Shown here: piece by piece, positions 1-9,936 of the stretch | Layout: the number at the start of each line of letters is the position of its first letter | Position numbering within the stretch: position 1 is the stretch's first letter | Assembly (NCBI RefSeq): GCF_000321225.1 | Contig: NW_004450562.1 | Coordinates: 567,048 to 631,047, forward strand | Direction: 5' to 3' | Source: Odobenus rosmarus divergens | Lineage: Eukaryota > Chordata > Mammalia > Carnivora > Odobenidae | Length of the DNA stretch: 64,000 nucleotides | Position numbers and translations under genes: made by a program | The notes under the pieces: generated by a model | Seen by the model: the letters and a program-made list of their open reading frames with translations, nothing else | What the model was told of the DNA's origin: nothing | The model's database searches: none

Positions 1-1111
1 TGAGTTCTCAGGATTTACAGAGCATCTTAGCAGGTGCAGCCGTTTCTCCAAGTGTTCTTCATCTCTGCTTTGTGTGGCAGGGTACTCCCAGGAGTAAAGG
101 GTCCAGAGACCAGTGGCTAAAGGGAAGCTTTGATCTCCCTATGGTGAGATGCTTGCCTGTTAGCAGTTGGGGACCTACTTGAGAATGCATGGGATGCATT
201 CGGGGGTTTTCTAGATAGGGAAAGGCAGGAACACAAATGAATAAAGAACAGAGAACTCTCCTTGTAAAATCAGGTTCCCGGTATTACCAAGGACCATCAG
301 CATATTTGACTCTGAATTGTACAGTCGGACTATCTGAATTGATTGGTTACATAGAGTAATTATCTAGAAATTAAGCAATTGTTTGGACATTCCCTGAACT
401 ATATAAGTAATATTTTTGTTGATAAGGGCTTCAAACCATTCCATATGCAAAGAATTTTAATAAATGGGAGTTCATTATACTGTTAAAAATAAATGAATAA
501 ACACATAAAAGTAGGCCGGTGAAGCACCAGTGATTGTGATGTGTTATGAACCAAGGACTTCAGTGATTAGTCCAATTCAGTACACCTGCGATCCAGTAGA
601 AGAAAATATAAAATAATTATAGTAATTATTAGAAGGTCAAAAAAAAAGTGCTCCAGTTCATTCAATTTTGTGATTCTTGTCACATCCTATTGTTGAAAAT
701 CTGTGTGAATGACAACCCCTTCTCCCACCCTAAATTGATGCCCATAATGAAGTTTTTCTAGGGTAATCTTTCTGGAAAATATACTCGCCAGCCCTCTGCC
801 CTGGGTAGACAAGTTTTCTGTCTTTTTTCCTGCTTCTCTGGCCAGGAGTGTTTTGGAGGGAAAAGTGGTCTACGTTTGAGGAATGACAGTGAATCTGGCT
901 GCCGGTTGCTTAGCAGGGCTGGTGGTGGCACTGGCACGCTGGCTGGCTCTCCCCTCCTCCCATTTGTCTGGTTGAACATGTTTTTCTTCCCGTGGGAGAG
1001 AAGGACCTTTCTTTGACCAAGACGACTTCATGTCTTCTTCCAAACAAGCTATGGGCCAGGTGTTCCATGGCCAAAATCAATAATTGGGGCTTTTCCTAGT
1101 TGGCTAGGAAT
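1..1111. other. Non-repeat intronic sequence
   Basis: Mixed AT-rich sequence with no recognised exon, RNA gene or interspersed repeat. Open frames here are short and chance-like. Confidence 0.5.
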
Positions 1112-1125
1112 TTGAGCAGTTCCTG

Positions 1126-1327
1126 GGGCACCTGGGTGGCTCAGTCAGTTAAGCGTCTGCCTTCGGCTCAGGTCATGATTCCAGGGTCCTGGGATCGAGT
1201 CCCGTATCGGGCTCCCTGCTCAGCGGGGAGTCTGCTTCTCCCTCTCCCACTCCCCCCTGCTTGTGTTTCCTCTCTCGCTGGGTCTCTCTCTGCCAAATAA
1301 ATAAATAAAATCTTAAAAAAAAAATAC
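1126..1327 (+). mobile_element. CAN-SINE (SINEC), full length
   Basis: The tRNA-Lys-derived head 'cacctgggtggctcag' is followed by the body, a CT-rich stretch and an A-rich AAATAAATAAAATCTTAAA tail. A perfect 14-bp target-site duplication 'ttgagcagttcctg' flanks it at 1112-1125 and 1328-1341. It has little visible decay, so it is fairly young. It landed at the edge of an older MIR. Confidence 0.96.
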
Positions 1328-1341
1328 TTGAGCAGTTCCTG

Positions 1342-1540
1342 TGTGCCAGGCACTGTGCTAAGCCCTTTACCCACATTGATCTAGTTAACTCTTACAGTAA
1401 CTTTTGTATTCCCATTTTATAGATGAGAAAATTCAGGTGTGGAGAGGTGAAATGATGTGCCTAAGGTTCTACAACAAATAAAGGGCATTACTAGGGTGTG
1501 AAGCCACCACGTCTGACTTTAGTGCCCACTGAACATCTTC
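1342..1540 (-). repeat. MIR
   Basis: Reverse-oriented MIR: 'tgccaggcactgtgctaagc', then 'cccattttatagatgagaaa' and the tRNA-like end. It is diverged, as expected of a repeat shared by all mammals. Its left edge is overlapped by the SINE target duplication. Confidence 0.85.
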
Positions 1541-2400
1541 AAACTACAGTTAATGGCATCTACATACAAAAATTACATTTCATGTAAGTAAAGATTTATT
1601 TACCTGTAGCTCAGACAGCACCCTGATTTCCAGGTTTGCAACCCTGTGAGCACATTGAAGAATCTAGAAAAAAAAGGCTCAGGGTTCCTGGGTGCTGGAG
1701 AAGGATGTTTTAAAAATGAGGAAAACCCGCCAACAGTGTATTAAAAATGGAGGTGGGGTCCCTGTGTCTTGCTCACCCCTGGAGCTTCAGACAGGAGAGA
1801 AACAGAATGTGGATGCATTCCCTGCTCAAACGTGAGTTTAGTGAGTCCAGCTCCAGCTAAGGGCAAGTACAAGAACACAAAATCCTTTTGCTAATCTCTC
1901 CCCCAAGAAGGCACAGATGAAAGGGAGGCATTAAAGCCTCTGAAACCACCAAAGCTGTTTGCCAGCAAAGAGATAAATCAAAAAGGTTTGAGATCTGGTT
2001 TGAATTTAATAATTACAAACGACTAATCAGGGGCCATTTGCTGTCAGGTCGGGAGCTGCACTCCCTCCATCAGTGTGTTTTTGCTGCTCTGGTCACTTGG
2101 TTATTAAATAGAAAAACCCTGTGATTAAATCACAGGGCTGTTCCAACACTAATCAATTCAATCTCAGCCATTTAAAATGAAGTCAGGCCTTGCATTTGCC
2201 CTGTCTTCTGTGAGAGGAGTGGGAACTCAGCAGACGTGATTGGAGGTATCCACAGAGCATCCACGTAGACCCCCCTGTGCCGTGGGCAGTCCGAGGAGGG
2301 TCAGGCCGTGTCCCAGCTCGGTCACCCACCGTCCGGCAGGATCCCCATCTCTGGTGCCCACCCTGCCCACCTCGCAAAGTCAGATAACAAACAAAACAGC
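1541..2400. other. Non-repeat intronic sequence with a homeodomain-like palindrome
   Basis: No exon or interspersed repeat recognised. The stretch 2000-2180 is AT-rich with several TAATCA/TTAAT-type cores around the dyad at 2117-2137, listed separately. Confidence 0.45.
2117..2137. promoter_or_regulatory. Perfect 9-bp dyad (possible homeodomain-type site)
   Basis: 'ccctgtgat' and 'atcacaggg' are perfect inverse copies separated by 'taa', giving the core GTGATTAAATCAC. The neighbours 'gactaatcag' (about 2019-2028) and 'cactaatcaa' (about 2146-2155) repeat a TAATCA core. This could be a regulatory element; function is inferred only from sequence. Confidence 0.3.
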
Positions 2401-2412
2401 AGTGACAGCAGT

Positions 2413-2456
2413 TGTAATAGTAATAATAATGTAATAGTAATAGTAGCAATAATTAT
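2413..2456. repeat. (TAA/TAG)n trinucleotide tract
   Basis: Imperfect run of taa, tag and tga triplets ('gtaatagtaataataatg'), a short decayed microsatellite. Confidence 0.7.
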
Positions 2457-2469
2457 GACCATGTTTTAA

Positions 2470-2710
2470 TCTTTTGCCATTTGCCTGGCCCTGTTCAAAA
2501 TATTTTGTCTCCTTTAATCCTTGGAATAACCCTGTGATGGAGAAATCAAAGCTTATAGAAGTGTTTTATAGACATTGATAGATCCCCACATTTGGAAACT
2601 GCCTGCCCATAGTAGGTCCTCAGTAAATAACTGTTGAATGAATGGATAAAGAAGTAACTTTATCACACCAAATAGCAAATGAAGGAGCTGGATTTCAAAC
2701 TCAGGTCTGT
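2470..2710. repeat. MIR (minus) interrupted by an L2 3' end (plus), diverged
   Basis: 2478-2570 reads as the 3' part of a reverse MIR ('tttaatccttggaataaccc'). 2598-2650 matches an L2 terminus ('cagtaaataactgttgaatg'). 2656-2710 resembles the remainder of the MIR. Boundaries are approximate. Confidence 0.5.
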
Positions 2711-2775
2711 CTCACTTATGCTCCTAATATACATCAGGTATGTAGGTAAATGCCTTGTGAGGCTTTCTATATTGT

Positions 2776-3231
2776 TTTTTTTAAATTTTATTTCATTATG
2801 TTATGTTAATCACCATACATTACATCATTAGTTTTTGATGTAGTGTTCCATGATTCATTGTTTGCGTATAACACCCAGTGCTCCATGCAGAACGTGCCCT
2901 CTTTAATACCCATCACCAGGCTAACCCATCCCCCTGCCCCCCTCCCCTCTAGAACCCTCAGTTTGTTTCTCAGAGTCCATAGTCTCTCATGGTTCATCTC
3001 TCCCTCCGATTTCCCCCCCTTCATTTTTCCCTTCCTACTATCTTCTTTTTTTTTTAACATATAATGTATTATTTGTTTCAGAGGTACAGGTCTGTGATTC
3101 AACAGTCTTACACAATTCACAGCGCTCACCATAGCACACACCCTCCCCAATGTCTATCACCCAGCCACCCCACCCCTCCCACCCCCCACCACTCCAGCAA
3201 CCCTCAGTTTGTTTCCTGAGATTAAGAATTC
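2776..3231 (-). mobile_element. L1 LINE, 3' end only (carnivoran type)
   Basis: Reverse-oriented carnivoran L1 3' region, with the oligo-T of its tail at the left and 'ttaatcaccatacattacat' next to it. It is 5'-truncated to about 455 bp. A near-perfect target duplication 'ct(a/g)tattgtttt' sits at about 2767-2778 and 3234-3245. Little decay, so a relatively recent insertion. It has no coding capacity. Confidence 0.9.
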
Positions 3232-3295
3232 CTCTGTATTGTTTTAAAACATGTATTGTTTTAAATAAGTGTTTACATTTATGATATATATATTT

Positions 3296-3485
3296 TTTTA
3301 AAGATTTTATTTATTTGACAGAGAGAGGACACAGCGAGAGAGGGAACACAAGCCGGGGGAGTGGGAGAGGGAGAAGCAGGCTTCCCGCTGAGCAGGGAGC
3401 CCGATGTGGGGCTCGATCCCAGGACCCTGGGATCATCACCTGAGCCGAAGGCAGACGCTTAACGACTGAGCCACCCAGGCGCCCC
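3296..3485 (-). mobile_element. CAN-SINE (SINEC)
   Basis: Reverse copy: 'aaagattttatttatttgac' tail at the left and 'gagccacccaggcgcccc' head at the right. The target duplication 'tatgatatat' lies at 3280-3289 and 3486-3495. Well-preserved body. Confidence 0.95.
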
Positions 3486-3599
3486 TATGATATATTTTTA
3501 ATATATTAATTTAAATTGAGCACATACTGTTTTTAAACAATATAAAAAGAGAAATAGCATTGTGTGGCAGAAATTCTGGTCAGTGGTTTGGGAATGAGG

Positions 3600-3785
3600 C
3601 TGGCCCAGCAAGAAATCCCTGTCTTAGTATTTACTAATTTTGTGACCTTGAGTGAGCTCAAGTGTCCCCCACTGTAAAATGAACACAGCAATACTTATTT
3701 AAACTGGGTTAAAGAGAAGCTTAACTGGAACAGTCCTTTAAGCAGTGAGCACAGTGCTTAGCTCATAGCAGGTGCCCCGTTCCAG
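3600..3785 (+). repeat. MIR
   Basis: 'ttgtgaccttgagtgagctc', then 'cactgtaaaatgaacac' and 'agtgcttagctcatagcagg': the usual MIR order, diverged. Confidence 0.75.
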
Positions 3786-3932
3786 CATCCACTTCCCTTC
3801 CCTTATGTATTAGAAAGCATCCGGTGATTCTCCTTGAATTCTAAAGCTTAACACCTCAAAGGATCCCAAGATTTGAGCCCAGAGAGAATGGAAGCTGAGC
3901 CCCGTAGGATAAGATATTCAGGCTTGAACCAA

Positions 3933-4001
3933 CTCTTCTTCCTCCTCCACTTCTTCCTCTCCTTCTCCTTCCTCTCCTTCTTCTTCTTCCTCCTCTTCTT
4001 C
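3933..4001. repeat. (CTT/CCT)n microsatellite at a SINE tail
   Basis: Pure pyrimidine run of ctt and cct triplets, which is GAA/GGA on the SINE's sense strand. It lies between the target duplication and the SINE body, so it probably grew out of the A-rich tail. Confidence 0.85.
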
Positions 4002-4202
4002 AAGATTAATTGATTGGTTGATTTTTAGAAAGAGAGAGGAAAGAGCATGCACACTGGGAGGGGCAGAGGGAGAGGGAGAGAAACAGACTCCCCACTGAGC
4101 GCAGAGCCCCATGCAGGGTTCTGTCCCACGACCCTGAGATCATGACCTGAGCCGAAATCAAGAGTCGGGCGCTTAACTGACGGAGCCATCCAGGTGTCCC
4201 TT
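4002..4202 (-). mobile_element. CAN-SINE with expanded tail
   Basis: Older reverse CAN-SINE: 'gattaattgattggttgatt' tail remnant and 'gagccatccaggtgtccc' head. Imperfect target copies 'gaaccaactcttct' (3926-3939) and 'gagcagctcttct' (4204-4216) enclose both the SINE and the pyrimidine tract at its tail side. Confidence 0.88.
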
Positions 4203-4216
4203 GGAGCAGCTCTTCT

Positions 4217-5294
4217 GAACGTTGATCAGCTAAGGATAGGGTCAGTGCTCCCCACGGAGAGCTTACCCAGAACACCAGAAAAAATAGTTGTTTCTGGAAC
4301 ATTTACCAATGAGATTTAGTGGTCTGCTTTATGCTATTAGAAGGTAGCCAAACCTAAAGGAGATGGCCATCAAGTGGCCTGAAGAACAGTGATGCTTCAT
4401 GAAAGTGGGGTGAAAGGAGCACAGGTGAAGATCTAAGGTCAACACAGCAGGATGCTGTTACCGGTGTGAGTCTCAGACAGAGTTCACTTGATCCATCCAG
4501 ACATACTCCTATTTCCATCAGACCTCATATCCAAATATACAAAGGGCTTTGCTCTTTTACAAATTAACAAAGGGGCCTCCTGCTTGTTTTTTGATTTGAG
4601 AAGCATGAGAGAGTTTTTCCAGCACCCAAGCACCTCTAGAAAGTGCCTTATCAAATATGTAACCTGCAGGGCTAAGGAACCAAATAGTACATTCAAACCC
4701 TCTGTTCCCATAAATACCCCTCTATAACTGCCTTTCCTGCCTGCCCCAGATAGGCACCCAAATGTTCAGACAAAGGGTTCAGGTGTCCATTAAGTTCACT
4801 TATAATTTGGTTCAGTTGACTGTTCCCTTTCAGCTGAGGTATGTTACATACTTGGATTCCTTGCTCCTAAAGCACAGAGACTGAGTCCGCATGCCATTGC
4901 CGAGGGCAGTGCCTGGATATAGATGCCCTGGTCATGGGTATGCCTCACCCTTGAACAGATCTGACATTCCTTCTCATAGGAGGAGTGGAAGTCACCAGTG
5001 TCCCACTGGGACCCATGTTTGAACAGCCATGATTTCTTTTAACATGTCTACGTATTTTAAGGAAAATAAATGCCCTCACTGGTAAGGAAAAAAAACAACA
5101 ACTCCTATTTGAAAAGCAAGAGTTGTAGCTTAAATGTGCAGGTTTTGAGTCTTCCAAGGAAATCTGAGGTTGAAGAATGTCAGCTTTCAGTAATCTTTGC
5201 TTTTGAGGTTTTGATTTAATTTTGGCAGCCAGGTGGTTAGCGGAAGGGAAGGGTGTCACCTCAAAAACACTGGTCTCCTTTATTCTTTCTTTCT
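4217..5294. other. Mostly non-repeat intronic sequence
   Basis: No exon recognised. 4850-4930 has faint L2-like wording ('gagggcagtgcctgg') too weak to call. Overlapping open frames on both strands at about 4484-4727 show no family resemblance. Confidence 0.45.
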
Positions 5295-5355
5295 TTTAGT
5301 CACTCATTCAGAAATTATTCATTGACCCACTGCACAGGGCACTGGGGCTTAAAGT
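5295..5355 (-). repeat. L2 3' end fragment
   Basis: 'cactcattcagaaattattc' followed by 'gcacagggcactgggg' resembles the reverse-oriented L2 terminus. Short and diverged. Confidence 0.5.
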
Positions 5356-5712
5356 CATGTGCTCAAATCAGTGTAGACTACAGCACCCAAGGCGCTTTGT
5401 TTTCAGGGGTTGAAAGGGAAGTGGACTGTGCACTTGCTTCAGTAAATTTAACAAGAATAACAGGGTGGTTCCATGGCTCCTCCAATTGGCTGATGAGAAC
5501 ATGTGAGGCCAAGTGTGTAAATGCAGACAGTTCACACAGTATCCTTCCTGCCTAGGAACCTCCCTTCCCCCCCGTAACCTGCCCATGGTTTCCGATGCAC
5601 AGGGGAAGTAAAATGGTGACTTGGCTCATCCATAGCCTACCTGATAGCAGGCAGTGATAGTTTTAAAAAAAACTAGAAAGGACCTCAAAATGTTACCTAG
5701 CTGTACTATCTT
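5356..5712. other. Non-repeat intronic sequence
   Basis: Nothing recognised beyond short chance open frames. Confidence 0.45.
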
Positions 5713-5726
5713 CAAGGCCAATTCTT

Positions 5727-5911
5727 GTTTTGTTTTGTTTTGTTTTTTCTTTTTTAGAGAGGGAGTGGGGAGGGGCAGAGAGAGAGAATCTTAAGCAGGC
5801 TCCACACCCAGCATGGAGCCAGATGCAGGGCTCTGTCTCACAATCCTGAGATCGTGACCTGAGCTGAAATTAAGAGTTGGACGCCTAAGCGACTGAGTCA
5901 CCCAGGTGCCC
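5727..5911 (-). mobile_element. CAN-SINE with (GTTTT)n tail
   Basis: Reverse copy with the head 'gtcacccaggtgccc' at the right. The tail is a run of GTTTT units (about 5727-5746). Perfect 14-bp target duplication 'caaggccaattctt' at 5713-5726 and 5912-5925. Confidence 0.95.
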
Positions 5912-6024
5912 CAAGGCCAATTCTTTAGGTTATAAAGGTGTTTCTTCCCAAACTCCTTGTGCTCCACACTTTCTTAGACCATCTCTGTATGATGTGCCCT
6001 TCCAGAGTCTGGGACAGAACAGTG

Positions 6025-6262
6025 CAGTGGGGAAACACATAGCTTGGAGCCCAGTGAATCTAGGCTCTGCCCCTTGCTAATTATAGAACTTTGGGCAAAT
6101 CCTTGCCCTTCTCTGAGCCTCCATCTCCTTCTCTGCAAAATGGGGGATCCTCCTGAGGTGGTTGTGAGGATCAAATCAGATCACGCATATGAAGATTTAG
6201 TTCTGTGATCGGCATGTAGTGAGTGTTTAATAGGCTAAAGCTGATTATTGTCATTATCAATC
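6025..6262 (+). repeat. MIR, near full length
   Basis: 'ctctgagcctccatctcctt', 'tctgcaaaatgggggatcc' and 'ggttgtgaggatcaaatcag' in order. One of the better-preserved MIRs here. Confidence 0.88.
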
Positions 6263-6674
6263 ATTTGGTGAAGTTCAAAATGAGTGCAGTGTCCTGCCAC
6301 GCCCTCTGCTTTCTGAGATGTTCATTTGTCTGTGTCTCCAGGATTTAAATTTCCCACTGGTGATTTCTTCCAGGGACTGTTCTTTAGATCATTGTTATAA
6401 GCTCAGCTCTCCAATAATTTAGAAATTCCTAGGTGGAATTTAGAAGCTCCCGCATGGGGTATGCAGTGCATGCATGGGACCTGCACACCCTTCATCACCT
6501 GAGTCGACTGGGCTGGCCAGTCTGGTTGAAGCGGTGCCCATTTGGTCCCCTCCACTCCCTCCACCTGTGCGCCTCTTGGAATTGGGTAATTGGTGAAGAC
6601 AAACTTCTCAAAGGGAGCAAGACCAAGGGCATCAACAAAACAATCAAATACTATTGTAAGGGGTGTCAGCCATA
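6263..6674. other. Non-repeat intronic sequence
   Basis: No repeat or exon recognised. Open frames on both strands (about 6403-6720) overlap each other and resemble nothing known to me. Confidence 0.4.
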
Positions 6675-6790
6675 CACCAGATATGGCACCAGGTTCTGAA
6701 ATGTGACCTGGACCGACCAAGTCCTGCCTTCATGGGCTTATGTCTGATGAGAAGGTCAACCAAAAACCAGAAAACAAAATATTAAATTAA
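6675..6790 (-). repeat. L2 fragment
   Basis: 'ggcaccaggttctgaaatgt' and 'aagtcctgccttcatgggct' resemble the reverse L2 segment that reads 'caaagtccctgccctcatgg' in better copies. Confidence 0.55.
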
Positions 6791-6824
6791 ATTATCGTTC
6801 TAAACTAGGTCTCCTTTGCTAGTC

Positions 6825-7015
6825 TCCGTCTCAGCACTTCATCTGACTCATTCACAGCAGAGATCATAATCGGTAATTATTTTGTTTTCTTGTTACTCCC
6901 AATTAGTGGGCAAGGAATATGACTGGCTCATTCACTGCTGTCTCTCCAGACCCTCAGCTGGGCTTTGCACATCAAAAGTGCTCAGTGGCCATAAAGCAAG
7001 TGAACAAATGACCAA
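6825..7015 (+). repeat. L2 3' end
   Basis: 'cattcactgctgtctctcca', then 'aaaagtgctcagtggccata' and 'agtgaacaaatgacc': the terminal part of L2, diverged. It explains part of the open frame at 6882-7265. Confidence 0.65.
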
Positions 7016-7553
7016 GCGATACTTTGTGAAATTTTTGCTTCAGGCTCAGAATTTAAACATCAGGCTCCTTCTTTATTGCTGCAGTGGTCAGCAACCAACC
7101 CCTGTAACAGAAATTGAAAAGAAAATCCACGTTGATAATCCATTCAGCTTTCATTTTGTAAAATGTGTGTGTTTCTTAAGGAGATCATTCTATCCCAGAT
7201 TAACTGGCCATGGCTTAATTAAAAAGGTGGCTAGAGGACATTTGTCTTCTGGATTTGACACTTGAGGCATGTGGAAGTGTCTGGGGTGAGGGGTGCTCTG
7301 GAGACTAGGTGCTGGGTAATGTGTTGAGTTGGTCTGGAGCGGGCTGCATGCCTATGGGGAAAAAAACTCTTATTATCCCCTCTCCTTCCCCAGGGTGGGC
7401 TTCTTGGGGTAACAGGTTACCATTGATATCTTGCATTGACAAAATTGCAGAGCTGTAGGAATGGAATTGTAGCACTCCAAAGTTCTATAATCTGACAATA
7501 CCAGGTAGCAGCATATATCTGTGTGGCTTACAGTTTGGGTAACACATGACAGG
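7016..7553. other. Non-repeat intronic sequence
   Basis: No repeat, exon or RNA gene recognised. Confidence 0.45.
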
Positions 7554-7700
7554 AACTGCCATTTATTGTGCACCTACTGTATATCAGGCCTCGTTCCAGC
7601 TGCCATTTTCATATTATCTATGATCCTCACGACAGCCTGACCCTGTAGGCATTATTTCCACGTTACAGATAAAATCCCAGAGCCTCAGTCCCTCATGGCA
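7554..7700 (-). repeat. MIR
   Basis: 'catttattgtgcacctactg', 'tatgatcctcacgacagcct' and 'cgttacagataaaatccc' follow the reverse MIR order. Confidence 0.8.
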
Positions 7701-7964
7701 GTTCCCAAGATCCTGGGTATAACACTACCCTCTCAAGGCAAGAGTGGCCAGACTCAGGAAGGGCAGGGGCTGTCCTGGGCAGCAGCTCTTCCCCTCTCGT
7801 ACACCCCACACATGTTACTGATTGACTGAAGCATTCTCCCATTTGCTGTGCTATGTAGTCCTCAGTGCCCCCCTCCCAGCAGATGCTACCAGACATTCCG
7901 GAGAGCAAATGAGTTGTAACCTATTTGCCAATTATGCTTTACGTGATGTGTGTGAAGGGTTCTG

Positions 7965-8090
7965 TCCCAGGAATTAGAATCCTGGATTCTGTAGCCATGT
8001 AACTTCGAACAAATTGTTTATCTCCCCTGACTTCAGTTTATTTACCCTAGAATGGAAATTATCCCTTGACCTATTTGCCTCAAAAAGTCA
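7965..8090 (+). repeat. MIR fragment
   Basis: 'aatcctggattctgtagcca', 'tgacttcagtttatttaccc' and 'tagaatggaaattatccc' in MIR order, diverged. Confidence 0.65.
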
Positions 8091-8585
8091 CCTTACAAAT
8101 ATTAACCAGTGAATTGGCTTCACTGACCCCACAAAGCTACTTTTAATTAGAGGATGAATCAGTGAGGGTCAGATTCCTATGCAAACATGAAACATCCTCA
8201 AAAGTGGCAAGTGGCTACCAACATCTTCTCAAGGCTTCCCCCCAAAACCCCGGAATAGAGTTCGTTAATGCAGATTCTTGAGCACTATCCCAGATGGCTG
8301 ATTCAGTATTGTGATTCCTGGCATTCATCTCTAAATCATTCCACTGCTCAAGTGGAATAATATATAGGATCTAGAACTCCACTACTCTGGATAGAACCAG
8401 GTGCACCTGTGGGGTTCTAAAGATCTAGGCAGCTGGCTCTGAAACAAGAGGCCCTAGTCCCCTCCCAATATGTTTGTCAAACTTATTTCCTTGTGGCCTC
8501 TTCAAATGTCTCCTCTGAGAATACCTCCCCAACCCCCGCCGAAGCCAAACTGATTACTCCTCCCTGTGCTTCCAGAGCTTCCAAC
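8091..8585. other. Intronic sequence with a doubtful MER5-like trace
   Basis: 8265-8325 ('aatgcagattcttgagcact') is reminiscent of MER5 but too short to call. An 8-bp inverted repeat 'attccact'/'agtggaat' sits at 8338-8345 and 8351-8358. Otherwise nothing recognised. Confidence 0.35.
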
Positions 8586-8755
8586 CCATGTTTTGAGCAC
8601 CCACTGTGTACCAGGCGCTCTGCTAAGTTCTAAAATGCATCACCTTATTTTTTCCTCTCCCTTTGAGAATAGAAGCTAATGTCATCACCCCCACCTTAAG
8701 AGTTGAGAAGGGGTAACTCAGAAAAGTGATGTGACTTTCCTAGGATGTTTGGATT
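8586..8755 (-). repeat. MIR
   Basis: 'gagcacccactgtgtaccag', 'gcgctctgctaagttc' and a purine-rich remainder follow the reverse MIR. Confidence 0.75.
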
Positions 8756-8764
8756 TTACTGCAT

Positions 8765-8905
8765 TATAGTTCATTCCTTTAGAGTCAGTCCCTCTTCAAG
8801 AATGTGAGTTCTTTAACTATGGGTGCTGCTGATCTTTGCGGTCCCAGGAGCAAATGAAGGGCCAGGCTCATGGTAGATGCTCAACAAATCTTCCTTGAAC
8901 TGAAG
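8765..8905 (+). repeat. L2 3' end
   Basis: 'agaatgtgagttctttaact' then 'ggctcatggtagatgctcaa' and 'caaatcttccttgaactg' follow the L2 terminus. Confidence 0.65.
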
Positions 8906-9354
8906 CAAAGAAATAATAGAACAATTATAGTGAGATATACAAGGACGGCTCTGGTCACTTTCCACTCTCTGTCTGTCTCTCCTGCTCAGACTATGATAGA
9001 GGAGGAAGAGGTGAGCTTCTTTAGGGATTGAAGACTCCAGATGTCTCTGGACTCCATGGGAACTGCATGCCAGTGATTCTGGTCCTTTAGTAGGTTTCTG
9101 CCAAGTAGGATCAGGAGACTTAGCCAGTCACAAATTAGGGACTCAAGCAGTACTTGCCTGGTTGGTTGAACTGGGATGTAGGAGAGAGGTGAATGTATCT
9201 CTGATGAACTTTATTATGGTTTGTAGATGGAGTTTCTTTTCTTTTTATAAGGAAGAAAATATATTTTCCACATCTAACCTGGCAGACTTCCTTGGTCATA
9301 AGGTCATTTCAAATTCAATTTTCTTCCATTCAAGTAATGATTTTTCTTGGTGTT
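8906..9354. other. Non-repeat intronic sequence
   Basis: Nothing recognised. This lies 500-950 bp upstream of the exon. Confidence 0.4.
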
Positions 9355-9430
9355 TATGGCGATAAAATAGGAAGGTTGGAGATGATATCTAAGGTTTGTT
9401 CCAGCTTTCTGGTTCTGTGATTATATCAGG
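9355..9430 (+). repeat. MIR-type terminal fragment
   Basis: 'ggagatgatatctaaggttt' followed by 'tctggttctgtgattatat' resembles the common 'atgatctctaaggtcccttc ... attctatgatt' ending of MIR3-type elements. Confidence 0.5.
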
Positions 9431-9786
9431 ACCCTAGATGAAGTTTAGGACAAATTTAAATTACCCAAGTACAAAGAGCTCTAAAAATAAAATATCTTTA
9501 AGTGAATTTGATTTTCTTTCCAGGCTAGTTTCTTCTCCCAAGTTAGAATCTGAACTTTGTATCTAAATTTCTGAGCCTTGATATATAGAGATATTTAGGA
9601 AAAAAGGAAATACAAAAAGAAATAAATTGTAGCAGCAGGAATAAGAACAATACCTTACCAATTACCTTAGAGTTTATAAAGCTTCCCATGATTTCTTAGG
9701 CTTTCTTAGAATTGTTCGTTTACATAGGTTGGTTAAAGTTTTGGGGAAACATGATAGAAATGACAAGGATTACATGTGCCGTTCAA

Positions 9787-9867
9787 TTGATTGCTTTTTT
9801 TTTCCTTTCCTTAATCAAAGCCATAATCCCTGTCTACACTGAACTTTGTTTGTCATTTGTTTTGCAG
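9787..9867 (+). other. Splice acceptor region of the ARHGEF3-like exon
   Basis: A T-rich run at 9787-9811 and a second at 9846-9864 precede the 'cag' at 9865-9867. Possible branch-point adenines lie in 'cataatc' (about 9821) and 'tctacac' (about 9831); the sequence does not decide between them. The AG is followed directly by the open coding frame, and no competing AG falls in the last 20 bases. Confidence 0.7.
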
Positions 9868-9930
9868 CGAAAACGCAAGCAGAGCACCCAAGATGAGGAT
9901 GCTGTTAGCCTTTGTAGTCTCGACATAAGT
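9868..9930 (+). CDS. ARHGEF3: Internal coding exon of a Rho guanine-nucleotide exchange factor, probably ARHGEF3 (XPLN)
   Basis: This 63-bp exon encodes 21 residues, RKRKQSTQDEDAVSLCSLDI plus Ser, in phase 0 at both ends. The acceptor is 'tttgcag' after a T-rich tract (9787-9867) and the donor is a consensus AGT|GTAAGT at 9931. As I recall, NET1 has a related stretch (KRKRREKDDDVVSLSSLDLK) just before EPSNKRV, and the differing residues here fit ARHGEF3, its closest paralogue. ARHGEF3 activates RhoA and RhoB through a DH-PH unit encoded by later exons not present here. This segment belongs to the N-terminal, isoform-variable part; the basic KRK cluster followed by an acidic stretch could act in nuclear targeting, as the NET1 N-terminus does, but that is inference. 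Neighbouring exons lie outside the window. The gene name is from memory of the family, and NET1 itself is the main alternative. Confidence 0.82.
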
Positions 9931-9936
9931 GTAAGT

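Larger units (their letters stand above)
1..9867 (+). other. Intron upstream of the 63-bp exon
   Basis: Inferred to be ARHGEF3 intron because the only exon seen is on the + strand at 9868 and no exon with proper splice signals was recognised to its left. It holds four CAN-SINEs, one L1 3' end and many MIR or L2 relics, listed separately. An alternative promoter or first exon cannot be excluded without transcript data. Confidence 0.6.

Noticed and set aside
1126..1327. CAN-SINE heads as tRNA-Lys genes
   Set aside because: They lack paired acceptor stems and are followed by SINE bodies and A-rich tails.
8265..8325. MER5 fragment
   Set aside because: Only a few short words match; not enough to call.
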